Shown here piece after piece: positions 1 to 7,866 of a stretch of 64,000 bases of DNA (positions are counted from its first letter, which is position 1; each line of letters begins with the position of its first letter). The stretch lies in contig NZ_CP107852.1 of assembly GCF_036346875.1 (NCBI RefSeq), positions 5,270,001 to 5,334,000 on the forward strand, read 5' to 3'. Position numbers and translations under genes: made by a program. Source of the stretch: Nocardia sp. NBC_00508. GTDB taxonomy: Bacteria > Actinomycetota > Actinomycetes > Mycobacteriales > Mycobacteriaceae. Under the pieces are notes generated by a model. It made no database searches and was not told where the DNA came from. It saw only the letters and a program-made list of their open reading frames with translations.

Positions 1-56
1 AGAACAAACTCGCGAAGTACGGCGAGCAGGTGCTCGAAGTACTCGCCGACGCGTGA
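1..56 (+). CDS. C-terminal end of an upstream gene, possibly an HRDC-domain helicase
   Basis: The window opens inside a reading frame (frame of base 3) that ends with TGA at 54-56. The visible 17 residues read NKLAKYGEQVLEVLADA. The pattern K-L-x-x-Y-G-x-x-x-L-x-V-L is what closes HRDC domains of RecQ/UvrD2-type helicases, so a helicase tail is a reasonable guess, but only 17 residues are seen and other proteins could end this way. Confidence 0.4.
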   Translation, partial: NKLAKYGEQVLEVLADA

Positions 57-132
57 GCCACCGCCCGTGCACAATGCACGGATGGGCGAGGCCGGTCGCC
101 GGGCTGGGCGGCGAAACACTGTAGAGGACAGC

Positions 133-953
133 GTGAATAACAGCGACACGATCGGGCGGCACGGTTTCCTGGCCGGTGCGGCCACCCTCGCGACCGGTGC
201 GACGCTGGTCGGCCGCACCCCCGCGCGAGCCGTGCCGGTCGCGGAGGGCGTCACCAAGTTCCTCCTCCCCACCGACCGGCGGGTGCGGGTGCTGGTCACC
301 GGCGACGCGGGCACCGGCACCCGGAGTCAGCACGGCGCTGGTGGATGCCGAGCCGCTACTACTCGGTGCGAATTCCGGAGCAGAACCCAGTGGTCGGGTT
401 CTTCGTGCTCGACCTCAACCCGCTGGCCGCCTACCTGCTGCCGGTCTTCGCACCCTATTGGGCGGTCGACGGCCAGTTCATGAACGAGCAGCGCGACTGG
501 CTGGACCGCGCCCTCGACGAGTCGCCCGCGACCTGGAAGATCGCCTGCACCCACCACCCCTACCTGAACAACGGGCCGCACGGCAGCGCGGGCCGCTACG
601 AGGGCCTATCGATCGCTCCGATCAACGGCGTGCACGTGAAGCACTTCATCGAGGACCAAGTGATCGGCAGGTGCCAGTTCGTCCTGTCGGGGCACGACCA
701 CTCCCTGCAGGTGCTCGAACCGACCGCGGCATCGAAGGGCACCAGGCAGATCGTGTCCGGCGCCGCGGCGAAAACGGTCGGCGCCAAGCCGCGCAGCACG
801 CCGGACGCGGGCCTCGGCGCGCTGTACGAGAACTTCCACGAGCTCGGTTTCATGGTTCTCGAGCTCACCCCGGACGCGGTCGATCTGCGCGTCCACACCG
901 TGGACCTGGCGTCCGGCGCTGCCACCGAGGCGTTCCGTCGCCGCCTGGCCTGA
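133..953 (+). pseudogene. Metallophosphoesterase (calcineurin-like), broken by internal deletion
   Basis: A GTG at 133 starts a frame with an export-type N-terminus (degenerate Tat-like GRHGFLAGAA, hydrophobic stretch, ARA cleavage site) and the first metal motif VLVTGDAGTGT near base 310. At about 320-345 the frame is lost, and a second frame, open to 953, picks up at WMPSRYYSVR and carries THHPYLNNG and SGHDHSLQV, the late metal-binding motifs of calcineurin-like phosphoesterases. The segment that should hold the GDN and GNHD motifs (roughly 80-100 residues) is absent. The two halves fit one ancestral secreted or periplasmic phosphatase interrupted by a deletion that also shifts frame. The second half could start at ATG 345 but would lack half the active site. 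Confidence 0.8.
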
Positions 954-1020
954 GTTCCAACCGTGTTGCGGGGAGGGGGAATTGCGGCGCGTCGCCGTCG
1001 CGGCGGCTACCGTGCTGGCT

Positions 1021-1263
1021 ATGGCACCGGGTGAGGGTTCCAGCGATGAGGGCGCCGATGTTTCCTCCGGCTCGTCGGGCGGCGAAACACCGGACGCGCC
1101 GACGAATGCCCGCAACAGTTTGGATCCGTCGGTGGACGGCGTGTGGCTGCGGCGCCGCCGGCCGCCGGACCGCCCCGGCGTGCCGCGGATTTCGACGGTA
1201 GTGCTGCTCGTCGCGTTCTTCGGCATCCTCGCGCTCTACATCGCGCTGGGCCACGGCCGCTAG
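1021..1263 (+). CDS. Small single-pass membrane protein
   Basis: 80 residues. The first 50 are acidic, Ser/Gly-rich and probably disordered; a basic stretch WLRRRRPPDRPG leads into one C-terminal membrane segment (about residues 57-75, STVVLLVAFFGILALYIAL) ending GHGR. The arrangement (disordered N-terminus, positive-inside arginines, tail anchor) suggests a cytoplasmic domain with a C-terminal anchor. ATG 1021 is chosen over an upstream in-frame start at 982. It lies 56 bases before smpB on the same strand and may be co-transcribed. No family recognised. Confidence 0.6.
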   Translation: MAPGEGSSDEGADVSSGSSGGETPDAPTNARNSLDPSVDGVWLRRRRPPDRPGVPRISTVVLLVAFFGILALYIALGHGR

Positions 1264-1319
1264 CGGGGCCACGACCTGCGGGAATAATCCGATTGCCGCG
1301 TCAATTAGAGTGGACCGTT

Positions 1320-1793
1320 ATGAAGGAGACGGGGCGCAAGGTCATCGCGACCAACCGCCGGGCGCGGCACAACTACACGATCCTGGACATCTATGAGGCC
1401 GGGATCGCGCTGGTCGGCACCGAGGTGAAGAGCCTGCGTGAGGGCAAGGCCTCCCTCGTGGACGCCTTCGCGACGGTGGACAACGGCGAGGTGTGGCTGC
1501 GCGGGCTGCACATCCCCGAGTTCAGCCACGGCACCTGGACCAACCACTCTCCGCGCCGGGTGCGCAAGCTGCTACTGCACAAGCGTGAGATCGAGCGGCT
1601 GGTCGGCAAGTCGCGCGAGGGCAACCAAACGCTGGTGCCCTTGTCGATGTACTTCTCCGACGGCAAGGTGAAGGTCGAGCTGGCTCTCGCCAAGGGCAAG
1701 CAGGACTACGACAAGCGCCAGGACCTGGCCCGGCGGACCGCAGAACGAGAGGTCACCCGTGAACTGGGACGCCGGGTGAAAGGCATGCACTGA
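1320..1793 (+). CDS. smpB: SsrA-binding protein SmpB
   Basis: 157 residues, the normal length. SmpB binds the tRNA-like domain of tmRNA and brings it to stalled ribosomes for trans-translation. Family hallmarks are visible in order: IATNRRARHNY at the start, GIALVGTEVKSLREGK, the central HIPEF, KLLLHKREI, and the basic C-terminal tail KGKQDYDKRQDLARR...GRRVKGMH that folds in the mRNA channel. ATG 1320 gives the standard N-terminus MKETGRKVIATN; the open frame extends further upstream but that extension is not protein-like. Its RNA partner ssrA is on the same strand about 3.4 kb downstream. Confidence 0.97.
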   Translation: MKETGRKVIATNRRARHNYTILDIYEAGIALVGTEVKSLREGKASLVDAFATVDNGEVWLRGLHIPEFSHGTWTNHSPRRVRKLLLHKREIERLVGKSREGNQTLVPLSMYFSDGKVKVELALAKGKQDYDKRQDLARRTAEREVTRELGRRVKGMH

Positions 1794-1820
1794 TCGTCGC
1801 CTACTCGCGGTGGTGACCGT

Positions 1821-1886
1821 GGCGAGCAATGTCTGCGGCGGCAGGCGAGCGTGCTGCACACGGCCCTCGGTCGGGCATTGCTCGCC
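1821..1886. repeat. 11-bp perfect inverted repeat with 44-bp loop
   Basis: GGCGAGCAATG at 1821-1831 is matched by its exact reverse complement CATTGCTCGCC at 1876-1886. It sits 27 bases after the smpB stop in the gap between convergent transcription units. It has no T tract, so it is not a textbook intrinsic terminator; it may stabilise or end transcripts. Confidence 0.45.
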
Positions 1887-2060
1887 GCGGTGCCCCCTGT
1901 CCCTCGCCCGGCTTCGAAGGCACTGCCGATCCCTGCGCGTTCTGGGAGCTGTCTGCTTCGTGAACAGGCCGACGGGTGCGGCGGGAGCCGTCCGGACTGC
2001 CCGCCGCGCCAGTCTGTGTCTTCGCGCGCCTTCGCCGCTATCGCCCGCCGATCCCGCGGA

Positions 2061-3359
2061 TCACCTGGTGCAGGGTTCGTGCATCGAGATTCGCTCGAGC
2101 GTGGGGCTACGGTAATCGGCGGTTACCGTGTGCGAACCCAACGATGTGGTCGGATCGGGCGCGTTGATCACCGCGCGTTGTGCCGCGACGTCGGGTTCTT
2201 CACGCCCGTAGACCTGTGGCGCCGCCATCCCTTCGGAGTCCACGGTGAGCCCGGCGATGGACTTGCGCAGGGCAGCGCGGTCGAGGCGGCCCGTCTCCGC
2301 GGCTTTGGTCAGCAGCGCCTTCATCGGATACGAGATGGCAAAGCCCAGGTTGTAGCCGAAATTGGTCGGTTCGCTCGTGGCGGCCATCCTGGCGCGCTTG
2401 GCTCCGATGCTCTTGCCGTCCCAGCCGTCGAACGGTGAGGTGTAGTTGTACAGCGAGATGAGGGCAGGCGCGGCCGGCGACTTCAGTAGCGCGCTGTTCC
2501 ACGTCGGGGTGGAGCCGAGGAACCGTCCGGTGTAGCCGGATCTGGCGAGTTTGCCGACGATTTCGGCGCTTTCGGCCGGGCCGGTGGCCAGCAGGACCAG
2601 ATCGGGCGGGTTCGCCATGATCTCGGCGACCGGGTAGTCCTGGTTGCCGACCTCGGCATTGGGTCCGGTGTCGATGCGCGAGGTGATTCTCGCTCCGTTG
2701 TCCAGCGCCCACTTGAGCGCGCCGCTGGCGTAGTCACCGCCGTAGTTGCCGCGGTAGGCGACCACGCCGAGCGTGTGCGGCTGATAATGGTTCTGCGCGA
2801 ACCAGTCCAGGCCGAGCACGGCTTCGGTGCAGTAGGAATAGCCGTCGTCCAGCACCAGATCACGGTCGGTGGAGCGATACTGCCAGCCCGACCAGAGCGT
2901 GCCTGCGCCGGTCACCAGGTCCGCCTCATCCATCTCGTGCAGGACCGCGAGCGTCTGCGCGGTACCGAAACTCATCGCGAGGGCCAATACGTGCGGCGCT
3001 ACGTTCTCGAACTCCGTGACGTGTCTGCGTGGGTCGTAGGCGGTGTCGCGGCTGTAGGTCGCGATGTCGATCTCGTAGCCGCCGATACCGCCCTGCTTGT
3101 TCACTTCGTTCCAGAAGGCGAGTTGTCCATCCTGCAGGGACTTGCCGAGCGGGGCGAAGGGGCCGTTGTTCAGGTCGGAAAGGACGCCGAGGTAGATGCA
3201 GCCCTTGTCGCGGTGTATCGCGCTCGGACAGGGCTCGCGGGTGACGCCGGGTGTCGCGGCCGGGGACGAGGTCGAACACGCGCCGGTCAGCACGAGTGCG
3301 AGTGCCAGCGGGGCGGCCACCAGTCGAAAGAGGCGACGAAAATTGCTGTGGAATCGCAT
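2061..3359 (-). CDS. Substrate-binding lipoprotein, branched-chain amino acid ABC-type family (copy 2)
   Basis: 432 residues, close in sequence and length to its neighbour at 3371-4684. Both carry a lipoprotein signal followed by a type-1 periplasmic-binding (Peripla_BP_6, LivJ-like) fold: CIYLGVLSDLNNGPFAPLG, GQLAFWNEVN, GGIGGYEIDI and a middle region with NYGGDYASGA and LVLLATGPAES. The lipobox is unusual: LVLTGAC puts Thr at -3 and Gly at -2 instead of the common L-x-G/A-C. It starts 11 bases after its paralogue's stop, so the two form one transcript. No permease or ATPase gene accompanies them; they may feed an importer encoded elsewhere or act as sensors. Confidence 0.85.
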   Translation of the reverse strand: MRFHSNFRRLFRLVAAPLALALVLTGACSTSSPAATPGVTREPCPSAIHRDKGCIYLGVLSDLNNGPFAPLGKSLQDGQLAFWNEVNKQGGIGGYEIDIATYSRDTAYDPRRHVTEFENVAPHVLALAMSFGTAQTLAVLHEMDEADLVTGAGTLWSGWQYRSTDRDLVLDDGYSYCTEAVLGLDWFAQNHYQPHTLGVVAYRGNYGGDYASGALKWALDNGARITSRIDTGPNAEVGNQDYPVAEIMANPPDLVLLATGPAESAEIVGKLARSGYTGRFLGSTPTWNSALLKSPAAPALISLYNYTSPFDGWDGKSIGAKRARMAATSEPTNFGYNLGFAISYPMKALLTKAAETGRLDRAALRKSIAGLTVDSEGMAAPQVYGREEPDVAAQRAVINAPDPTTSLGSHTVTADYRSPTLERISMHEPCTR

Positions 3360-3370
3360 GTCTTGCTCGC

Positions 3371-4684
3371 TTACGGCTGGACGCAGGGCTCGGTGAGGGT
3401 GATTCGGTCCTGGGTCGGGCCGTGGTATCCGGATGCCAGGGTCTTCGCGCCGAGTGGTGCGGTCTGGTCGGGCACCTCGATGATCGCCCGCTGCCGGGAA
3501 AGGTCGGGTTTTGGTGCGCCGTAAGTGTATTCGGGAATCGCGCCCTCGTAATCGACGCGCAGGCCCTGCACCGATTGGCGGACACCCCTTCTGGTCAGCT
3601 TGCCTTCGACCACCGCTCTGGTCAGCAGCGCCTTCATCGGGTAGGAGAACATCCAGCCCGCGCTGTAACCCCAGGTCGAGGGTTCCCGGGTGGCCGAGGC
3701 GCGCGCCTTCTTGGCGCCCGCGCTCACGCCGTCCCAGCCGTCGAGCGGCGAGGTCATGTTGTATCGCGCCGTGATCGCCGTCGCCGCAGGGCTTTTCAGC
3801 AGGCCGCCGTTCCAGGTCGGACCCGAGCCGAGGAACCTGCCGTGGTAGCCGGCCAGCGCCGCCTTGCCCATGATCTCGCCCGCCTCCGCCGGACCCGTGG
3901 CCAGCAGCACGAGATCCGCTTTGGCGGCAAGGATCTTGGCGACCGCGGCATCCTGATTACCGATCCGCGTGTTGGGCTCGGTGTCGATCTGCGCCACCAC
4001 GTCGACGCGGTTGGCGGAGGCCCACTTCTTCGCGCCGGTGGAATAGTCGCCGCCGTAATCGCCCTGGTAGCTCACCGTCGCGAGGGAGCTCGGTTTCGCC
4101 TGGTGCTCCGCGATCCAGTCCAGGGCGATGATCGCCTCGGAACAGTACGAATAGCCGGATTCCAGGAGCAGGCCCTTGTCGCTGTTCTCGAATTGCCAGC
4201 CCGACCAGAGGGTTCCGGCGATGGCGACCATGTTCGCCGCGTCCATCCTGGCAAGCACCCTTTGCGTCTGCACGGTGCCGAGACTCATCGATAGCGCCAG
4301 CACATGCGGTTCGACCCGCTCATACGCCTCGGCGTGCTTCTGCAGATCGTAGGCGGTGTCTTCGGTGTAGGTGGTGATATCCACCTCGTACTTGCCACCG
4401 ATCCCGCCCGCCTCGTTCACCGCCTTCCAGAACGCCAGCTGGCCATTGTGAATGTCCTTGCCCAGCGCGGCGAACGGCCCACTCGTCAGATCGGATAGCA
4501 CGCCGAGATAGATACAACCCTTACGGGAGTCGACCGCGTTCGGGCACGGATCGGAGGTGACACCCGGTTCCATGGCCCGGGTCGATCTGTCCCGCACGGC
4601 CGAGCAGCCGGACAAGACGACCCCGGCTATGACGGCGAGGGCGGACAGACGCAGCAACCTGTCCCGAATGGTGCGAACTGCCAA
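3371..4684 (-). CDS. Substrate-binding lipoprotein, branched-chain amino acid ABC-type family (copy 1)
   Basis: 437 residues. The signal peptide ends in a good lipobox (GVVLSGC, Cys near residue 26), after which the mature binding protein follows the same plan as its tandem copy: CIYLGVLSDLTSGPFAALG, FWKAVNEAGGIGGKYEVDI, YQGDYGGDYSTGA, DLVLLATGPAEAGEIMGKAA and YPMKALLTRAV. The two share most motifs, which indicates gene duplication. The ligand cannot be read from sequence; LivJ-like proteins bind amino acids, amides or short polyols. It is first of the two-gene unit, transcribed toward smpB and away from tmRNA. Confidence 0.86.
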   Translation of the reverse strand: MAVRTIRDRLLRLSALAVIAGVVLSGCSAVRDRSTRAMEPGVTSDPCPNAVDSRKGCIYLGVLSDLTSGPFAALGKDIHNGQLAFWKAVNEAGGIGGKYEVDITTYTEDTAYDLQKHAEAYERVEPHVLALSMSLGTVQTQRVLARMDAANMVAIAGTLWSGWQFENSDKGLLLESGYSYCSEAIIALDWIAEHQAKPSSLATVSYQGDYGGDYSTGAKKWASANRVDVVAQIDTEPNTRIGNQDAAVAKILAAKADLVLLATGPAEAGEIMGKAALAGYHGRFLGSGPTWNGGLLKSPAATAITARYNMTSPLDGWDGVSAGAKKARASATREPSTWGYSAGWMFSYPMKALLTRAVVEGKLTRRGVRQSVQGLRVDYEGAIPEYTYGAPKPDLSRQRAIIEVPDQTAPLGAKTLASGYHGPTQDRITLTEPCVQP

Positions 4685-5232
4685 AGTGTTTCCTTAGTCT
4701 GAAATCGAGATCCGCTGCTCAGAGCCGATCCTACGGCTCGTGCAGTGTAAGTCGGGTTCGGCTCCGGCCCGGGAGAATTGGCTACCAGCATCCGGGAAGC
4801 CTCGGGTGTTCTCCGGTCGGCGGTGCTCGGAGGACGAGGAACGCGGCGAGAATCGGCCCGGTCGCTGGACAGCGCGGCGCAATGAGCTGGCCCCAGACTC
4901 CGGTGGTCGACTACCGCGAGCGGGCCGCGTCCGGCGGGATGCCGCGACTCGCGATCGGGCGGCGGCCGGTGATCGCCGACAAACATGGCTTCAGTGGCAA
5001 CCGGACCGCCGCCGCAGCTGGGCGCGCAAGCCGTCATCGACGCTGTTCGCACGAGCGAACGCGGCCGCGGCCCGGACAGCGTCACCCGCCGGGCGAAGGG
5101 TCCATCTCACCCGGCCTACCTGCCTGCCGCGGATCTGCCCAGGTGTGGCGCCCGGCCACCGCCGTTTTATCGGGATGATCCGGGGTCGGCGCGGTGTTAA
5201 CATGGACAGCCCGGCAAGGTGCCGGGGCGTAC
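4685..5232. other. Gene-free stretch upstream of tmRNA
   Basis: About 550 bases between the start of the binding-protein unit and tmRNA. Frames stay open on both strands because of GC content, but none gives a protein-like product. The right end should hold the tmRNA promoter: a TTAACAT at about 5199-5205, some 30 bases before the mature 5' end, is a possible -10 element. The left end must hold the promoter for the minus-strand lipoproteins. Confidence 0.5.
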
Positions 5233-5600
5233 GGGGCTGAACGGTTTCGACTGCGTACGTAGATTCAGGGGAAGCGTGTCGGTGCAGGCAAGAGACCACC
5301 GTAAGCGTCGTTGCAACCAATTAAGCGCCGATTCTCATCAGCGCGAGTACGCTCTCGCTGCCTAATCAGCAGAGCGTCTCTGTCGGCCCGGGGCATGCCC
5401 TCGGCTCCGGTGCCGGCATCAGCTAGAGGGCTCACCGTCCGGCTCGGTCGCGGAGTAGGACGGGACATCGAACAGCGACTGGGATCGTCATCCGGGCTTG
5501 TTCGCGGGACCCGGAGATCCGAGTAGAGACACAGCGGACTGCACACGGAGAAGCCCTGAAGACGCGGCGGAGGACCCGGGTTCGATTCCCGGCAGCTCCA
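5233..5600 (+). ncRNA. ssrA: Transfer-messenger RNA (tmRNA)
   Basis: The 5' end GGGGCUGAACGGUUUCGACU is the universal tmRNA start, and GGGGCUG pairs with CAGCUCC at 5593-5599 to close the acceptor stem, with discriminator A at 5600. GGGTTCGATTCCCGG forms the T arm. The CCA tail is not encoded (genome reads CGA next). The resume codon GCC lies at 5327 after TTAAGC, and the tag frame 5327-5365 encodes ADSHQREYALAA followed by TAA, one residue from the mycobacterial tag type. The RNA rescues stalled ribosomes with SmpB and marks the nascent chain for proteolysis. Length 368 nt before CCA addition. Confidence 0.97.
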
Positions 5601-5605
5601 CGAGT

Positions 5606-5640
5606 GCGAGGCCCATGCCCACAGAGGGCATGGGCCTCGC
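5606..5640 (+). terminator. Intrinsic terminator of tmRNA
   Basis: A perfect 15-bp stem: GCGAGGCCCATGCCC (5606-5620), loop ACAGA, then the exact complement (5626-5640), followed by TCGTTCC and a T-rich TGTGTGTTTTG. It starts 5 bases after the tmRNA 3' end. Confidence 0.85.
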
Positions 5641-5678
5641 TCGTTCCGCTGTGTGTTTTGTGGGGGTGCAACCCCCAC

Positions 5679-5960
5679 GCCCCGCCCGGCGGGCTCCGCC
5701 CCCGGACCCCCGTGTCGGTGGTTGCGTCAGGTGGGCGCTACCTACCCCATGCCGCGCGCGGCGGGCTTCGCCCCCGGACCCCCGTGTCGGTGGTTGCGTT
5801 GGGTGGGGCGCTACCTACCCCTACGCCCCGCCCGGCGGGCTTCGCCCCTGGATCCCCGTGTCGGTGGTTGCGTTGGGTGGGGCACTACTTACCCCTACGC
5901 CCTGCCCGGCGGGCTTCGCCGCTGGGCCCTGTGATGGTGAGTTGCGTCAGGCGGGGGTGG
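5679..5960. repeat. Tandem repeat, about 74-bp unit, nearly 4 copies
   Basis: Units start at about 5679, 5751, 5825 and 5899 (spacing 72, 74, 74). Each opens with a GC palindrome of the type GCCCCGCCCGGCGGGCTTCGCC, then a GGACCCCCGTGTCGGTGGTTGCGT segment, then GGTGGGGCGCTACCTACCCC. Copies 2 and 3 are the closest match; copy 1 lacks two bases and copy 4 decays in its second half. Open frames through it are low-complexity and repetitive (RPARRASP-like), so it is treated as non-coding. Confidence 0.85.
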
Positions 5961-6445
5961 TTCGCGGCCCGCACGGCCGTTCTTGCCAGTTCGCAAGGAC
6001 GGCTGCGCGCCGTACCCACTGCGGTGCCCGGGCCCCCGCGCCACGCGCAGTGCGGTCGATCTTGGTCTACGGCGGCGGCCGACCGACCGATGCGAGCGCG
6101 TCCGACTCGGGCGCGCGAGCTGATATCCGGCCGGGCGTAGTCGCAAGACCTGTGGGAGTGCGGCTGTACGTCTCACGCATGTCGTGTTTGCCTTGTTGAT
6201 GGCGGGGCATGTGTGCGGTGTGGAGGGACTGGCGCAGGATCGGGAATGGGAGGAATCGGGCGAATCCATCGGATTCTGTTTGGTTGCCAGAAGTGGTGGA
6301 ATACCGGTGATAACGTCAACTGAGCAGGGCAAATGGGCTGTTAGCCCCCTGGTATCTGGATGGCTGCTATGACGCTCGAAGCCGAGATGCGGTGCTATCG
6401 CTCCCGAAGCGGGGGCGAGGGTCGGCGGGGGCATGGGGGGTTGTC
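5961..6445. other. Gene-free stretch after the tandem repeat
   Basis: No convincing gene. It holds one imperfect hairpin (CCGTTCTTGC / GCAAGGACGG, about 5978-6003) and, near 6300-6375, a less GC-rich segment that may carry the promoter of the following gene. Confidence 0.4.
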
Positions 6446-7342
6446 ATGACTGGGACTGCGGGGGTCGCCGAGAACGGGATGCCGTCGATCTTGCGGGCGG
6501 CTTGTGTGAGCGTCGGGATCGACGCCGGCGGCGCCGAGCCCATCGGATCGCAAACGGTGTACCGGCTGCACGACGGCATTGTGGCGCGTATCGGCGGGCG
6601 GGGGGAGAAGCTGGCGGTCGGGCGGGAGGTTGCCGTGGCCCGATGGCTGGAGACGTGTGGGGTGCCCGCGGCGCGCCTGGTGCCGGACATCCCGCAGCCG
6701 GTGGTGGTGGACCGTCGCGCGGTGACGTTCTGGCAGGACTTGCCGCCGCATCATCCTGGGACGCCCGCCGATGTCGCCAAAGGGTTGGGGCAGCTCCACC
6801 GGCTGCCGCTGCCGGGGTTCGAGCTGCGCCGGATGATGCCTCTGGCTCGGCTGGAGGAGGAGATCGCCGCCGCGCAGACCGTGACCGAGCAGGACCGACG
6901 TTGGCTGCGCGCCCATCTGGAGGAGCTACGAGGTCGCTGGAAGACGCGGCCCGCGGGCGTGCCGTGGTCGGTGATCCAAGGCGCCGACTGGGCCGAGAAC
7001 GTGGTGGTCGGCGACGACGGCGACCTGATCCTGGTCGGTTTGGGCGAGGCGGTGGTCGGCCCGCCGGAGTGGGACCTGGTGCACGTGGCCATCGAATGCT
7101 GGACGGCCGCCGCGATCACCGCCACCGAGTACGCCGACTTCTGCGCCGGGTACGGCCGCGACGTGATGCGCTGGGACGGGTTCTACCTGCTGCGCGATAT
7201 CCAGGAATTCCGGATGGCGCTGCAATCGCTGCGCGGCGCCACCGTCAACCCCGCCTACCAGGGGCAAGCGCTGCGCCGCCTCGCCTACGTCCGTGGCGAC
7301 AAGGGCATGCGTCCGTGGCCGGGGTGGGCGGAGCTGGACTAG
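6446..7342 (+). CDS. Aminoglycoside-phosphotransferase-fold protein with degenerate catalytic loop
   Basis: 298 residues with the layout of the APH/choline-kinase fold: an N-lobe with VYRLHDGIVARIGGRG and VAVARWLE, VTFWQDLPPHHPGT before the C-lobe, LGQLHRLPLPGFEL, then the catalytic region. The family Brenner motif H-G-D-x-x-x-x-N is here Q178-G-A-D-W-A-E-N185, so the catalytic Asp position is Ala and His is Gln. The metal-binding aspartate segment (usually I-D-F/W-D) reads LVGLGEA, without Asp, although the following PPEWDLVHVA is conserved. Catalysis by the usual mechanism is therefore unlikely. ATG 6446 follows a GGGGGG stretch; the frame is open upstream to 6392. Function unknown; possible pseudokinase. 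Confidence 0.7.
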   Translation: MTGTAGVAENGMPSILRAACVSVGIDAGGAEPIGSQTVYRLHDGIVARIGGRGEKLAVGREVAVARWLETCGVPAARLVPDIPQPVVVDRRAVTFWQDLPPHHPGTPADVAKGLGQLHRLPLPGFELRRMMPLARLEEEIAAAQTVTEQDRRWLRAHLEELRGRWKTRPAGVPWSVIQGADWAENVVVGDDGDLILVGLGEAVVGPPEWDLVHVAIECWTAAAITATEYADFCAGYGRDVMRWDGFYLLRDIQEFRMALQSLRGATVNPAYQGQALRRLAYVRGDKGMRPWPGWAELD

Positions 7343-7345
7343 CAC

Positions 7346-7834
7346 TTAGCGCAGGTGCTTGACATAGCGGTGGGCGGGTACCGCGACGGGGCCGGTCGGG
7401 CCGGGAGCCGCATGGGTGAAGGCGCCCTCGTCGATCCAGCCACGGTTGCCGTAGAACCGGCGCGCCCGGGTGTTGCCGGCCACGACGGCGAGCCAGGCAC
7501 TGTCGTGGCCGTTGGCGCGGATGCGCTCTTCGGCTGCGGTGAGCAGGAGTGCGGCCACGCCGCCGCCGCGGTGTTCGGCGGCTACGTAGACCTGGTCGAC
7601 CTCGTCCTCGTCGACCATGACGAATCCCGCGACCGTGCCGTGCAGAGCGGCGACGGTGGTGTCGGCGACCCGGTCGGCCGCGCGAACGTCGAACGAGTCG
7701 CGCGGCCGGACGGCCAGTAGGGTGTCAGGGACATTGCCCAAGTGAGCCTCGCGCCAGCCGTGGTACCAGATCTCGGCGATCGCCGACACGTCCTCGGGTC
7801 GGGCTGGGCGCAGAATCGGGGCAACGTCCGTCAT
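7346..7834 (-). CDS. GNAT-family N-acetyltransferase
   Basis: 162 residues, normal for a single GNAT domain that transfers an acetyl group from acetyl-CoA. Visible elements are the opening LRPARPEDVSAIAEIWYHGW, the strand-4 region VAGFVMVDEDEVDQVYV, the pyrophosphate-binding loop HRGGGVAALLL (R/Q-x-x-G-x-A type) and NTRARRFYGNRGW near the end. ATG 7834 is chosen because upstream codons are arginine-rich and not protein-like. Convergent with the preceding gene, with stops almost touching. Substrate unknown. Confidence 0.82.
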   Translation of the reverse strand: MTDVAPILRPARPEDVSAIAEIWYHGWREAHLGNVPDTLLAVRPRDSFDVRAADRVADTTVAALHGTVAGFVMVDEDEVDQVYVAAEHRGGGVAALLLTAAEERIRANGHDSAWLAVVAGNTRARRFYGNRGWIDEGAFTHAAPGPTGPVAVPAHRYVKHLR

Positions 7835-7866
7835 CCGCCGGACTGTAGCAGCGGTTGCGCCGGTGG

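Noticed and set aside
4627..5240. Overlapping frames on both strands before tmRNA
   Set aside because: Low-complexity Arg/Pro-rich products with no start signal; they overlap the lipoprotein start or the tmRNA promoter region.
5498..6199. Long plus-strand frames through the tandem repeat
   Set aside because: Translation is repetitive Pro/Arg/Ala sequence that follows the DNA repeat period and is open in several frames at once, which is typical of high-GC shadows.
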